DNA of 60,000 bases. Source: Liolophura sinensis (taxonomy: Eukaryota; Mollusca; Polyplacophora; Chitonida; Chitonidae). The stretch covers positions 71,888,028-71,948,027 of the forward strand of contig NC_088295.1 in NCBI RefSeq assembly GCF_032854445.1, given 5' to 3'. The notes beneath the pieces are model-generated. The model searched no databases. It was not told where the DNA came from and saw only the letters and a list, made by a program, of their open reading frames with translations. Every line of letters starts with the position of its first letter. Position 1 is the stretch's first letter. Of this stretch, positions 24,323 through 35,792 are shown in pieces. The translations under genes were made by a program, and so were the position numbers.

Positions 24323-26729
24323 AGTACATGCATGGCTCAACCATCATGCCGTATCTCATCACTGTACAGGTTAAATGTGTATGTGTGAGTATCAGCATCC
24401 CACAGTCAGCCTGTACATGCATGGCTCAACCATCATGCTGTGTCTCATCACTGTACAGGTTAAATGTGTATGTGTGATTATCAGCATCCCACAGTCATCC
24501 TGTACATGCATGGCTCAACCATCATGCTGTGTCTCATCAGTGTACAGGTTAAATGTGTATGTGTGAGTATCAGCATCCCACAGTCAGCCTGTACATGCAT
24601 GGCTCAATCATCATGCTGTGTCTCATCACTGTACAGGTTAAATGTGTATGTGTGAGTATCAGCATCCCACAGTCATCCTGTACATGCATGGCTCAACCAT
24701 CATGCTGTGTCTCATCAGTGTACAGGTTAAATGTGTATGTGTGATTATCAGCATCCCACAGTCAGCCTGTACATGCATGGCTCAACCATCATGCCATGTC
24801 TCATCACTGAACAGGTTAAATGTGTATGTGTGATTATCAGCATCCCACAGTCAGCCTGTACATGCATGGCTCAACCATCATGCTGTGTCTCATCACTGTA
24901 CAGGTTAAATGTGTATGTGTGATTATCAGCATCCCACAGTCATCCTGTACATGCATGGCTCAACCATCATGCCGTGTCTCATCAGTGTACAGGTTAAATG
25001 TGTATGTGTGAGTATCAGCATCCCACAGTCAGCCTGTACATGCATGGCTCAACCATCATGCCATGTCTCACCACTGTACAGGTTAAATGTGTATGTGTGA
25101 GTATCAGCATCCCACAGTCAGCCTGTACATGCATGGCTCAACCATCATGCTGTGTCTCATCAGTGCACAGGTTAAATGTGTATGTGTGATTATCAGCATC
25201 CCACAGTCATCCTGTACATGCATGGCTCAACCATCATGCTGTGTCTCATCAGTGTACAGGTTAAATGTGTATGTGTGAGTATCAGCATCCCACAGTCATC
25301 CTGTACATGCATGGCTCAACCATCATGCTGTGTCTCGTCAGTGTACAGGTTAAATGTGTATGTGTGATTATCAGCATCCCACAGTCATCCTGTACATGCA
25401 TGGCTCAACCATCATGCTGTGTCTCATCAGTGTACAGGTTAAATGTGTATGTGTGATTATCAGCATCCCACAGTCATCCTGTACATGCATGGCTCAACCA
25501 TCATGCTGTGTCTCATCACTGTACAGGTTAAATGTGTATGTGTGATTATCAGCATCCCACAGTCATCCTGTACATGCATGGCTCAACCATCATGCTGTGT
25601 CTCATCAGTGTACAGGTTAAATGTGTATGTGTGAGTATCAGCATCCCACAGTCATCCTGTACATGCATGGCTCAACCATCATGCTGTGTCTCGTCAGTGT
25701 ACAGGTTAAATGTGTATGTGTGATTATCAGCATCCCACAGTCAGCCTGTACATGCATGGCTCAACCATCATGCCATGTCTCATCAGTGTACAGGTTAAAT
25801 GTGTATGTGTGATTATCAGCATCCCACAGTCATCCTGTACATGCATGGCTCAACCATCATGCTGTGTCTCATCACTGTACAGGTTAAATGTGTATGTGTG
25901 AGTATCAGCATCCCACAGTCAGCCTGTACATGCATGGCTCAACCATCATGCCATGTCTCATCAGTGTACAGGTTAAATGTGTATGTGTGATTATCAGCAT
26001 CCCACAGTCATCCTGTACATGCATGGCTCAACCATCATGCCGTGTCTCATCAGTGTACAGGTTAAATGTGTATGTGTGAGTATCAGCATCCCACAGTCAT
26101 CCTGTACATGCATGGCTCAACCATCATGCCATGTCTCACCACTGTACAGGTTAAATGTGTATGTGTGAGTATCAGCATCCCACAGTCAGCCTGTACATGC
26201 ATGGCTCAACCATCATGCTGTGTCTCATCAGTGTACAGGTTAAATGTGTATGTGTGATTATCAGCATCCCACAGTCATCCTGTACATGCATGGCTCAACC
26301 ATCATGCTGTGTCTCATCAGTGTACAGGTTAAATGTGTATGTGTGAGTATCAGCATCCCACAGTCATCCTGTACATGCATGGCTCAACCATCATGCTGTG
26401 TCTCGTCAGTGTACAGGTTAAATGTGTATGTGTGATTATCAGCATCCCACAGTCAGCCTGTACATGCATGGCTCAACCATTATGCTGTGTCTCATCAGTG
26501 TACAGGTTAAATGTGTATGTGTGAGTATCAGCATCCCACAGTCATCCTGTACATGCATGGCTCAACCATCATGCCATGTCTCATCAGTGTACAGGTTAAA
26601 TGTGTATGTGTGATTATCAGCATCCCACAGGCAGCCTGTACATGCATGGCTCAACCATCATGCCGTGTCTCATCACTGTACAGGTTAAATGTGTATGTGT
26701 GATTATCAGCACCCCACAGTCAGCCTGTA
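24323..26729 (+). repeat. 89-bp satellite array, about 27 units
   Basis: Tandem head-to-tail units of exactly 89 bases contain GTACATGCATGGCTCAACC, CAGGTTAAATGTGTATGTG and ATCAGCATCCCACAGTC. Variation is confined to a few positions: GAG/GATTATCAG, TCAGCC/TCATCC, GCTGTG/GCCATG/GCCGTG, ATCACTG/ATCAGTG, and CTCATC/CTCGTC. The spacing stays at 89 throughout, so the array is young or homogenised. The 63-codon frames that recur every unit are by-products of the repeat. Confidence 0.98.
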
Positions 26730-27224
26730 AATGAAATAATTATTTAAGCCATTTTATTTGTCTTGATGAATTTACACTCATTCATTCTAAGCCAGCATAC
26801 AAAATCACTAGCTGCATATGTATACATTTATTAAAAAGTGTACTTTTGAATCAACCAAAGATTTACAAAGGGGATTATGATATTGTTGGGTCAATTTGAA
26901 GATGATTTTGCTGGTTTGGTATAAAACCTACATACCCATACACATGTATTTTTTGATACATTCCGATTATAAGTAAATCTACGTGACGCCCAAAGACATA
27001 ATGAAAAGAATGACTGATCTTCTCTAGGATGTAGCATGTAATTTTCAGATAATAAATTACAGCTTTTTTCACATTCTGTTTGGTGCAACAAAATCTGAAA
27101 TTTGTAATTTATTTTCATTTCTTATATGTATGGTACTGTTTTCAGGACAGTATATATATTGCTAATAAAAATCGACATGATATAACACTGTTTAATGTTC
27201 ATATATCTTCAAAGACTCCTTGTT

Positions 27225-27660
27225 GTTTACATGGAATTCTGTGTCCTCTTGTTCTTTACATTGACTTCTGTGCTCCTTTCTCTTTACGTTGAATTCTGTA
27301 CTCCTTCATTTTTATGTTGAATTCTGTACTCCTTCATCTTTACAGTAAATCCTGTGCTCCTTATTTTGTAAATTGCATTCTGTGCTCCTTGTTCTCTAGA
27401 TTGAATTCTATGCTCTTAATTTTGTATATTGTTTACTCATTACACTGTACATTGAATTCTGTACTCTTTACTCCTGTAGTAAATCCATGCCCTTATTCTT
27501 TTCCTTAAATCCATTTCACCTTTTTCTGTACATCAAACTGTTGACTTTATGCCTGACAACGTTTGCCTTATTCTGCACATTGAGTTTTAGGCTTCTTATA
27601 TGGTGTAAATTGAATTCTGCACTATTTTTATGTTGAACACATTGAATTCTGTACACCTTA
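27225..27660 (+). repeat. Degenerate minisatellite of about 30 bp
   Basis: Repeated variants of TTGAATTCTGTACTCCTT separated by T-rich linkers, roughly every 30 bases. The copies are strongly diverged. Confidence 0.75.
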
Positions 27661-28019
27661 CTCAGAATTATGAATGAATAATGAGAATGCTCACTCCCTA
27701 TGTATATAGGCCACTTCCCTCTTCTATTATACCAGCTTTCGTTTTCCAATGGGTTTCATTTTCTTTTACTGCATGGATATAATGCTATGTCAGAATACAG
27801 TGTACTTTGCTTAGGGAACAGAATTTGTTCAAACAATATAAGTATGCAGCCTGAATGTACTAATGAATTCATGCGTACCCCTGTCAGTAGACAGTTTGTG
27901 CGTGTGAATGTGCAATTTGTACGCAGTCGTCTTTTTTTTGTTTTTTTGTTTGAGAGGGGAAGTCACGCCGCTTTAGGACTCAAGTTGTACATGATTTAGG
28001 CCTACTTGATGTGTGTATA

Positions 28020-28085
28020 CATGGCGTTCCTGACAGACAGCACTATAAATGTTTATGAGGAGACACCGTCCAGGTTTTAAACAAA
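28020..28085 (+). mobile_element. Fragment of SINE family B
   Basis: GGCGTTCCTGACAGACAGCA and the following bases resemble the body of the 13990-14320 element (GGCGTTCCAGTGAGACAGCA). Confidence 0.45.
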
Positions 28086-28153
28086 ACAAAACGCGCACTG
28101 TAACCATTTTACTGTAATGTAGTGTATGTATATACTTGTCTTTGTAACAGTTA

Positions 28154-28414
28154 GGGGGCATCCGTGGCTCAGTTGGTTAGCGCGCTAGCACAGCGTAATG
28201 ACTCGGAAGCCTCTCACCAATGTGGTCTCTCTGAGTTCAAGTCCAGCTCATGCTGTCTTCCTCTCCAGCTGTACGTGGGAAGGTCTGCCAACAACCTGGT
28301 CTTTGGTTTTCCCCGGGCTCTGCCCGGTTTCTTTCCACCATAATGCTGGTAGACGGCGTATAAGTGAAATATTCTTGAGAATGGCGTAAAACACCAATCA
28401 AATAAATAAATAAA
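28154..28414 (+). mobile_element. Full-length SINE family A with 12-bp target duplication
   Basis: The tRNA-like head has an A box (TGGCTCAGTTGGTTAGCGCG) and a B-box region (GAGTTCAAGTCC). The conserved body and AAATAAATAAAT tail follow. TTGTAACAGTTA is duplicated exactly at 28142-28153 and 28415-28426. Confidence 0.95.
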
Positions 28415-28426
28415 TTGTAACAGTTA

Positions 28427-31274
28427 ACTTGATAGGCGGGAACGTTCTTTTCTTCCATGTGTATGTAGGGTTATCCCCCTTTAACTATATTATGCACATT
28501 TATACCGCATGCATGGGCAGCAATCCTGTATCCATACACATTCGGCTTAACATATTTCCGTAGCCCAAAGAATTATATTTCACAAAATATAAGCTTAATT
28601 GGTCTGTGCGCTCGTAAACGTTCAAAATCGGTAATAAGTAAAGTTTGTCATTATACTGTCATTATATTTTTTGAAAAACTCAACACAATCATTTTGACAG
28701 TATAACTACATGTTCGAGGCGGAATTTGAGCTAATATATTCTTGGTAAATACAGAAAACTTGTTTTGATTAGCCAGTATTGATTTTTGGCCAAAGTCTGT
28801 CTTTGAGCAACAATGAAATGAGTAGATAAATCTATTTTTTTTTTCATATTCATATCTCCATTAAGCTCATTCGTTCATGCAGTTAAGCTCATTCGCTTTA
28901 TACTTTGCGCATTGGCAAAATTCTTCTTGGCCTAGTGTCAGTGTATATACCGTGGCTTGGTGGGGCGTCACTCTGTCATGTCGTCTGCTTCAATCGAATT
29001 ATTGAAAAGCTTACACGGAGTTGTCCAAATGGAATCCGAAATAATTGCACAAGATGTCAGGTTTAACCGGAAAGAATACTTCAGAGATTTAAATAACACC
29101 CCACTGGAAACAAATATCGCATTCCCTGTTGTGTTGGTCATTAGGAAATGAATAACATTTAACAAATAACAGTTTGGTTACTAGAACTTCAAGCATCCAC
29201 GTCCGTTTTTATGTCATATATCTCCAGCATTCCACTGTTAAAATGAAACTCTTATATATTTCTGAACCAAATACTGCGATGACACCAAAAATTATATTTC
29301 GACGTATGTCAGTGGTTTTTAGAAGATATAATATGGTAAATGTTATTTATCAATGATTTCCATATTGGCTGCTAGCAAAAGCCCAAGATTCGCCATACTG
29401 GCCCAGATAAGGCCGCAGGTTAAGGGCCTGTACGGGAATTCGATCATCTCTGACTCACCCAATGTCAAAATCGTTGATTAATGGAAATTTTATTGATTAA
29501 CTATCAATGTATGTAGCAATATGAATATAAAAATAAACATATTTACATGTACATCTCGTGTGCTTTTTATACAGACTAATGGAGTATTGGCCCTGTCAGG
29601 CCATAATGGCCCTGTTAGCTGATATTGGCCCTGTTAGCTGATATTGGCCAAGCTAGACCATATTGACCATATTGTCCCAGCTGGACCTTATTGGCCCACA
29701 TTGTTCTGAATATGACTGAGACCGTTTCCACCGTGTTGTATCAACAACGTCAATGGTTAATTAATAATAAATAATTTTATTAATCAATAATTTTCAGATT
29801 GGCTTAGTTATGAGGCTTGGACTTCACCTTGCTGAACGCCTTCAGATCGAAGTATTGCTTATCACCATTGACGAGAACATTCTAATACATGCATATTGCT
29901 CTATAATTATGTTTATTTTTTATTAATACGGCATACTTTATAATCCAAACAAGGTTGAACAAACAACAAAGAATTAAATTAGACTGAATTGTTTGATTAT
30001 CACAAAAGCGTATGTATTACAGACAGTGAAAGTCAATCTGCTAAGTTTACAGAGCAAGACGGTTGAGAGTGGAGATTTTCCCCGTAATAATCTTAGGTTG
30101 TTTACTGTATATTTTAAACAAATTCACTTTCATTTCCTTTTTCAAAATCATAATGAATACGACAAAAGCTTATTTTGCACACGATTCTATTTATTTAGGC
30201 AGAATATTGTGAATACTCCGTATTTCTCAGTGTTTAGTTGACAAGGCGTTGTACACGTCATAACCTTTCTCTTTGAGCATTACGAGCAGGGTAATAGATA
30301 TTTATACAGAGGTGAAAGCGACCACAGAATACAAAGTGGCAATTTAACCGGTTAACTGTAAGCTATGCGATGTTCTCCCGAGCTAGATCTGTTTACTTTA
30401 AGCCATTTACAGCTAAGTTAAACGAGAAAAAGCAACCTTGGCCTTTCAAGGCTCAGCAAGAGCCAGCTATTTATAGCACGATGAAATGCCAGAAATAGCT
30501 CGATGACGTAGCATTAGTTAACATTCTAGAACCCACCACGTGTTGTTACTTTGGTTACCTTAACGGAAACTGTCTCTGCGTGGACCGTTGTTATAATGAC
30601 GATTTGTCTCTGTTTGCACATGCGCTGGTTTGCAGGCGATTTCCAGATTATCTAATTATGAGGAAAGGGATTCTGGCTGATCCGATAGTTTCATCAGTTG
30701 GTAAATTAACCAGCCAGTGTTAATTGTATGTGTGTACACGTGTTTATGAGACAAGAGAAAGGGGCGGTATTTTTCATGATCAATTGGGTTCTTCACACGT
30801 AATTCTCACTCCGATAAATTTTATCCATATCTGCATTAATTGATCAGAGTGTGATAAAAGCCGATTGTATGGATGTAACTAGTGTATAAGCCACAACGAC
30901 ACGAGTGATATTCCAACGAATCAAACGAATTGAATGGATCAAATATCTATTGATCCAATTTGCAACATTAAAAAGCGGATATTATGAAGGCTAGTGCCCT
31001 TGAAACTTTGTACATTAGGATTAGGCTTTTGTTTAATGTTGTTCAGGATTCATCCGTTGTTGATTTGTGTATCACGGTAGTAAACATTGACAAATGTATA
31101 ATGTTTTGCAAGACTCTTTTTTATTTCGCGATTCTGTTATATCTTTACACAACATGGTAGGGATTTTTGTCTTTGACGTATGTCTTAAACTTTGACATGT
31201 GAAGCTTGGTCAATGAAAGTGGCATTGATTTTGCGGCCAGTATAGGGAGACGATTTACGTTTGTCTGATTTGAA
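28427..31274. other. Non-coding DNA, mostly unique
   Basis: No gene can be supported. At 29585-29700 a short motif (ATTGGCCCTGTTAGCTGAT) is repeated imperfectly a few times. Confidence 0.5.
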
Positions 31275-32335
31275 AGGGAATGATGCTGCATGCGGTCACA
31301 AAGAATGGAAGGACCAATGGAGCTAGGAAATGATGCTGCATGTAGACATGAACAATGGAGGGCATGATGCTGCATAAAGACACGAAGAATGCAGAGAATG
31401 ATGCTGCATATAGACACGAACAGTGTAGGGAATGATGCTGCATGAAGACACGAACAGTGGAGGGAATGATGCTGCATAAAGACACGAACAGTGGAGGGAA
31501 TGATGCTGCATGAAGACACGAACAGGGGAGGGAATGATGCTGCATAAAGACACGAATGATGGAGGGAATGATGCTGCATAAAGACACGAACATTGGAGGG
31601 AATGATGCTGCATAAAGACACGAATGATGGAGGGAATGATGCTGCATAAAGACACGAACAGTGGAGGGAATGATGCTGCACACAGATGCGAACAAAGCAG
31701 AGAATGATGCTGCACACAGATACGAACAAAGCAGAGAATGATGTTGCACACAGATACGAACAAAGCAGAGAATGATGTTGCACACAGATACGAAGAATGC
31801 AGAGAATGATGTTGCATGTGGACACCAACATTGGAGGGAATGATGCTGCATAAAGACACGAACAATGCAGTGAGTGATGGTGCATATAGACACGAACAAT
31901 GGAGGGAATGATACTGCATAAAGACACGAACATTGGAGGGAATGATGCTGCACACAGATACGAACAAAGCAGAGAATGATGCTGCACACAGATACGAAGA
32001 ATGCAGAGAATGATGTTGCATGTGGACACGAACAATGGAGGGAATGATGCTGCATAAAGACACGAACAATGGAGGGAATAATTCTGCATAAAGACACGAA
32101 CATTTAGGGGATAATGCTGCACACAGATACGAACAAAACAGAGAATGATGCTTTATATAGAGTGAATGATCCTGCACACACACATCAGCATTGGAGGGAA
32201 TGGCGCTGCATGAAGACACGAACAATGCAGAGAATGATGCTGCATATAGATACGAACAGTGGAGTGAATGATGCTGCACACACATCAGCAATGGGGGGAA
32301 TGATGCTGCACACCGACACGAGCAATGAAGAGAAT
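31275..32335 (+). repeat. 34-bp minisatellite, about 30 units
   Basis: Units of 34 bases contain AATGATGCTGCATAAAGACA and CGAACAGTGGAGGG. Several subtypes mix: CATAAAGACACG, CACACAGATACG, CATGTGGACAC and CATATAGACACG. Subtypes cluster locally, as at 31680-31800, where CACACAGATACG units are consecutive. The minus strand has no stop over about 1 kb in any frame; see findings. A small remnant of the same repeat is at 33125-33195. Confidence 0.96.
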
Positions 32336-33295
32336 CCTTGAGGAGTGTTGTCGGTACCCATTGTACTGCTCAACTGCAATCCGCTATGTCAAATACTGGC
32401 TTAAGATAATAAGCATGCCTGACACTAAATACCCAGAAAAGCATACTCCATGTTACTGCATCTTGATGGCACATGAAAACATACATGGGGCATAGCTATA
32501 AAACAGCTGCTCTTCAAGCCAGGATTTGGTTTTGTTTGGGTCATCCAAGGGTTTGTGAACCAACAAGTGTTTCTGTCAGTGCTGACAATTTCCATCAGGA
32601 GTGAAGTGCCACTCTGGTATCTAGCAGCAGATGAGATCTGTTTAGGATGTATAAAACTGTATTTTGTGAGGGAGTCATACCTAAGTCGTGTTAGAAATCC
32701 TAAATACTGGCGAGCTTTGGCAAGTACAAGAGTTGGTACGGCTGGCCTTGAGATCGAAAATGTACTGTGTGCAATCGAAACTTTGTTGAAGACCAGTTTC
32801 ATTTCACTTTTGCATGCCCATTGTACGAGGACTTGCGTCATGAATATTAAGCAGTGTATTTTTTGTCAATTAGAACATTACACCGTTTTGTACTATTCAT
32901 GACAAGTGCGTCCTTAAGTCTGGTAAATGTAGAAGGTCTTTTTACCTATCTCTAGGCCGGCCCACTAAAATCCCAAAAAGCTAAAATCTTCGTGTCAACA
33001 GTATGTAAAGTATTGTCGCAAAGATCAACACTGTGCAGACATTTTGAGTTACACCACCAGTCTGTGTACTTACAAAGGTGGATGTATACGGGCCTAAATA
33101 CTGTCAATAAAGGAATTTTTGAACAATGAAGAGAACAATGATGCTGCACACAAGCAATGGAGAGACTGGTGCCGCGCGCACACATGAACATAGGAGGAAT
33201 GGATATGATATTCTTGATTCAATATGTTCGAGCCTTAAAATCTATGCTTAAGGTTTTTAGTTAGGATCCCCTGACACAAGTAAAGGACCTGGTTT

Positions 33296-33880
33296 GATAA
33301 GGCAGAGAATAGGCCCCATAGAGGTACGATAAGAAAGTGCAAATTTCAAAATTTTAGCACAGTTCTGTAAATTTCCGAATCAGAAGTACAAAACTTGATC
33401 GAAGCACTCATGAAAGTTATATGGCCACACAATATATACTATTGCGAAATTATACGTGAATCCTGGTTGGGCGCACATGTGGTTCTCTAGCTGTCATTAA
33501 CATTAACATGTTATGAGTAGCGGAAGTATAAGGCTGAATATTTGTTATTTATGTATTTAATGGATTGGTGCATAACTGTGAGCTCAAGAATTTTTCAGAA
33601 AAGTTACATTTGTGGTGCAGTGATTTTCCCCATTCTGTAGTGTCTAATCCGAAAAAAGATATTTCATTGTGACTGGAGCAGGCTACCAATTTTTCCATTT
33701 TATGAGCTGTACATTCCTTCGATGCATTCGTGCTACATAACAGGAAAAGAAGAGTAAAACAGAAGTGAAAAAAGAAATAACCTTACGAGTGCGTCAGAAA
33801 CTGTCACTCACAGCAATAGTCAGTCTCGCTTCTTGATTTGCATAGTTTCTACCACTGGGGCCGAGTCCCCACTCTACCAA
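33296..33880 (+). repeat. Dispersed repeat P, copy 2, uninterrupted
   Basis: Contains both blocks that are separated in copy 1 (1290-1412 and 3255-3715), here nearly contiguous. The family is unknown and no coding sequence is present. Confidence 0.72.
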
Positions 33881-35542
33881 ACCAAGTCTTTGTGAACAGC
33901 GAAAAATCGTTAGGTTAAATTTACGAAACCTTAACGATTCAAACTACCAGAACCATGAACTAAAGTTACAATGTTTTAAAGGTTTATTCTCAACACCTCT
34001 CAGAATACAAGCTATTTACAGTGTGCGTGTACCAGTAGATGTGAATGGCAAATGAGGCAAACAGTTATGTTAAGAACAGCCTAATGCCCCGTTCTGTATG
34101 TTTATTTACCTGAACTGTGTATAGTTAAATGATAAATATAGCTATTTTTGGCTCTTTGTTGTGGTGTGAGGACTGGGGACACACAACACAAAGGCTTTGT
34201 CAAGATATTTTGGCTGATTCAGCTACTTGTGTCGTCATTGCAGTGTATGGACTGACGTTGTTGTATTGTAACGTTAAGATACAGAGCCATTGAGGGCTCT
34301 GTTGTGGAATTAACACCTGTTCAGACCTGAAATAACAGGTAAAATAATGAATGAAAGTGGCCAGTGGCAAGGTTACTTCTACTACAGTGTACACACAAGG
34401 TCTCTGACGAATCTCACCTGACCAGAATTTAAAACTACTTGTCCACCTGTAGCCTATAGCTACCTCAGGAAAGCATCTGTGAAAATTCCATCCTACGCGC
34501 TGTGATCTAATTCTAAATTAAGTACGCATGTCTATATATGGTAACGAGGCAGGAGCATCATATGACAGAATTTAGTTCATGACAGAATTTGGATCCATTC
34601 TACGCGCTGATATGGATTTTCATTTATATATTTCACACTGTTCTCTGCTCTTTGCCTTCTACCCCCACGCATATCGCGGCGACAAATAACGTCATGTATT
34701 CTGTCCAAGCTTAATACTTTATCTTGAATTAATTTTTCCCTGAGGATGTTTTTTTTACTGGAATGTTGTTTTCCTCAGCGTGGTGCAACATACGTACATA
34801 CGTTATGGCAAAAGAACTGAAAGGGTATGGAGACTAAAACCAGTGTAGCGACGGCAGTGTGATAATTGACAAATTTATAATGGTCATACGTAACCAGTGA
34901 AATACGACCTCTCCTCAATTTATTGCAGATTGGATTTTACTCTAACTGTTTTAATTGCATGTTTAAGTAGTAGCAAACTAGACCTAGTACATGTCATTCC
35001 AGAGTACCTCGATACACACTGATACCTATTACCACAGAGCAATTTTGCTGGCACATGGCATAAGCTGATATTTTGGAAACATATGAAAGCATGGATATAA
35101 ATAATTAAGATTGATGTAAAATGTGTTATCGACGTAGCACTGATATAAATCGATGTGTAAGGACTACAGCAAACGGGCGCTTTAAAACATATCAACATTC
35201 AGGACACATCGGGGCATCGGCCAAACACAGTTATCGTTCTGATTACAATTGAACATTTTATTCAGTGTTTTCAGTTTACAGAACTCTATTGCATAAGAAT
35301 GGACATGCATTGGATATTGTTGTCTCTTCCCAGAAGATGATGTACTAAAACATGTTATAGTTGTATTTTGTGCACGAGCTATTCGCCAGTTAGGCTTAAA
35401 CAATGTGCGGCTGTCGACGTGTCTAGAAGTACAGTCAGGTACTGGTACCGTGCGAAATTACCACCTCAACAGTTTAACACTTCGTAAAACTGTTGAAAAC
35501 AAGTTCTGTGTTTTTTTGCACTCGTTTTTTTATAAGTAATAT

Positions 35543-35792
35543 GTCCGTGGCCGAGAGGGTTAGCACGCCAGCACGGCGCAATGACCCGTATGCGGTCCCT
35601 GTGAGATAAAGTCCAGTTGATGCTGGCTTCCTCTCAGACCGTAAGTGGGAAGGTCAACCAGCAACATGCAGAGGGTCGTGGGTTTGCCGCGTACTGAGCC
35701 CGGTTTCCTGCCATCATAATGGTGGTCAACGTCGTAGTAGTGAAATATTCTTGAGTACGGCGAATAAACACCAATCAAATAAATAAATAAAT
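35543..35792 (+). mobile_element. SINE family A, nearly full length, diverged head
   Basis: The head GTGGCCGAGAGGGTTAGCAC and the body through ATTCTTGAGTACGGCG match family A, with the usual AAATAAATAAAT tail. No clear target duplication was found. Confidence 0.88.

Noticed and set aside
24375-26702. Series of overlapping 63-codon frames
   Set aside because: They recur exactly every 89 bases and come from the satellite unit; no gene is implied.
24323-26729. CRISPR-like array because of regular spacing
   Set aside because: Units are directly adjacent with no unique spacers, and the genome is animal. It is a plain satellite.
28154-28230. tRNA gene
   Set aside because: The tRNA-like boxes are the head of a SINE with body, tail and target duplications. 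The same holds at 44544, 54011, 16896, 13990 and 39403.
32425-32841. 138-codon minus-strand frame next to the 34-bp array
   Set aside because: I could not match it to reverse transcriptase or any other family. It may be degraded mobile DNA but cannot be supported.
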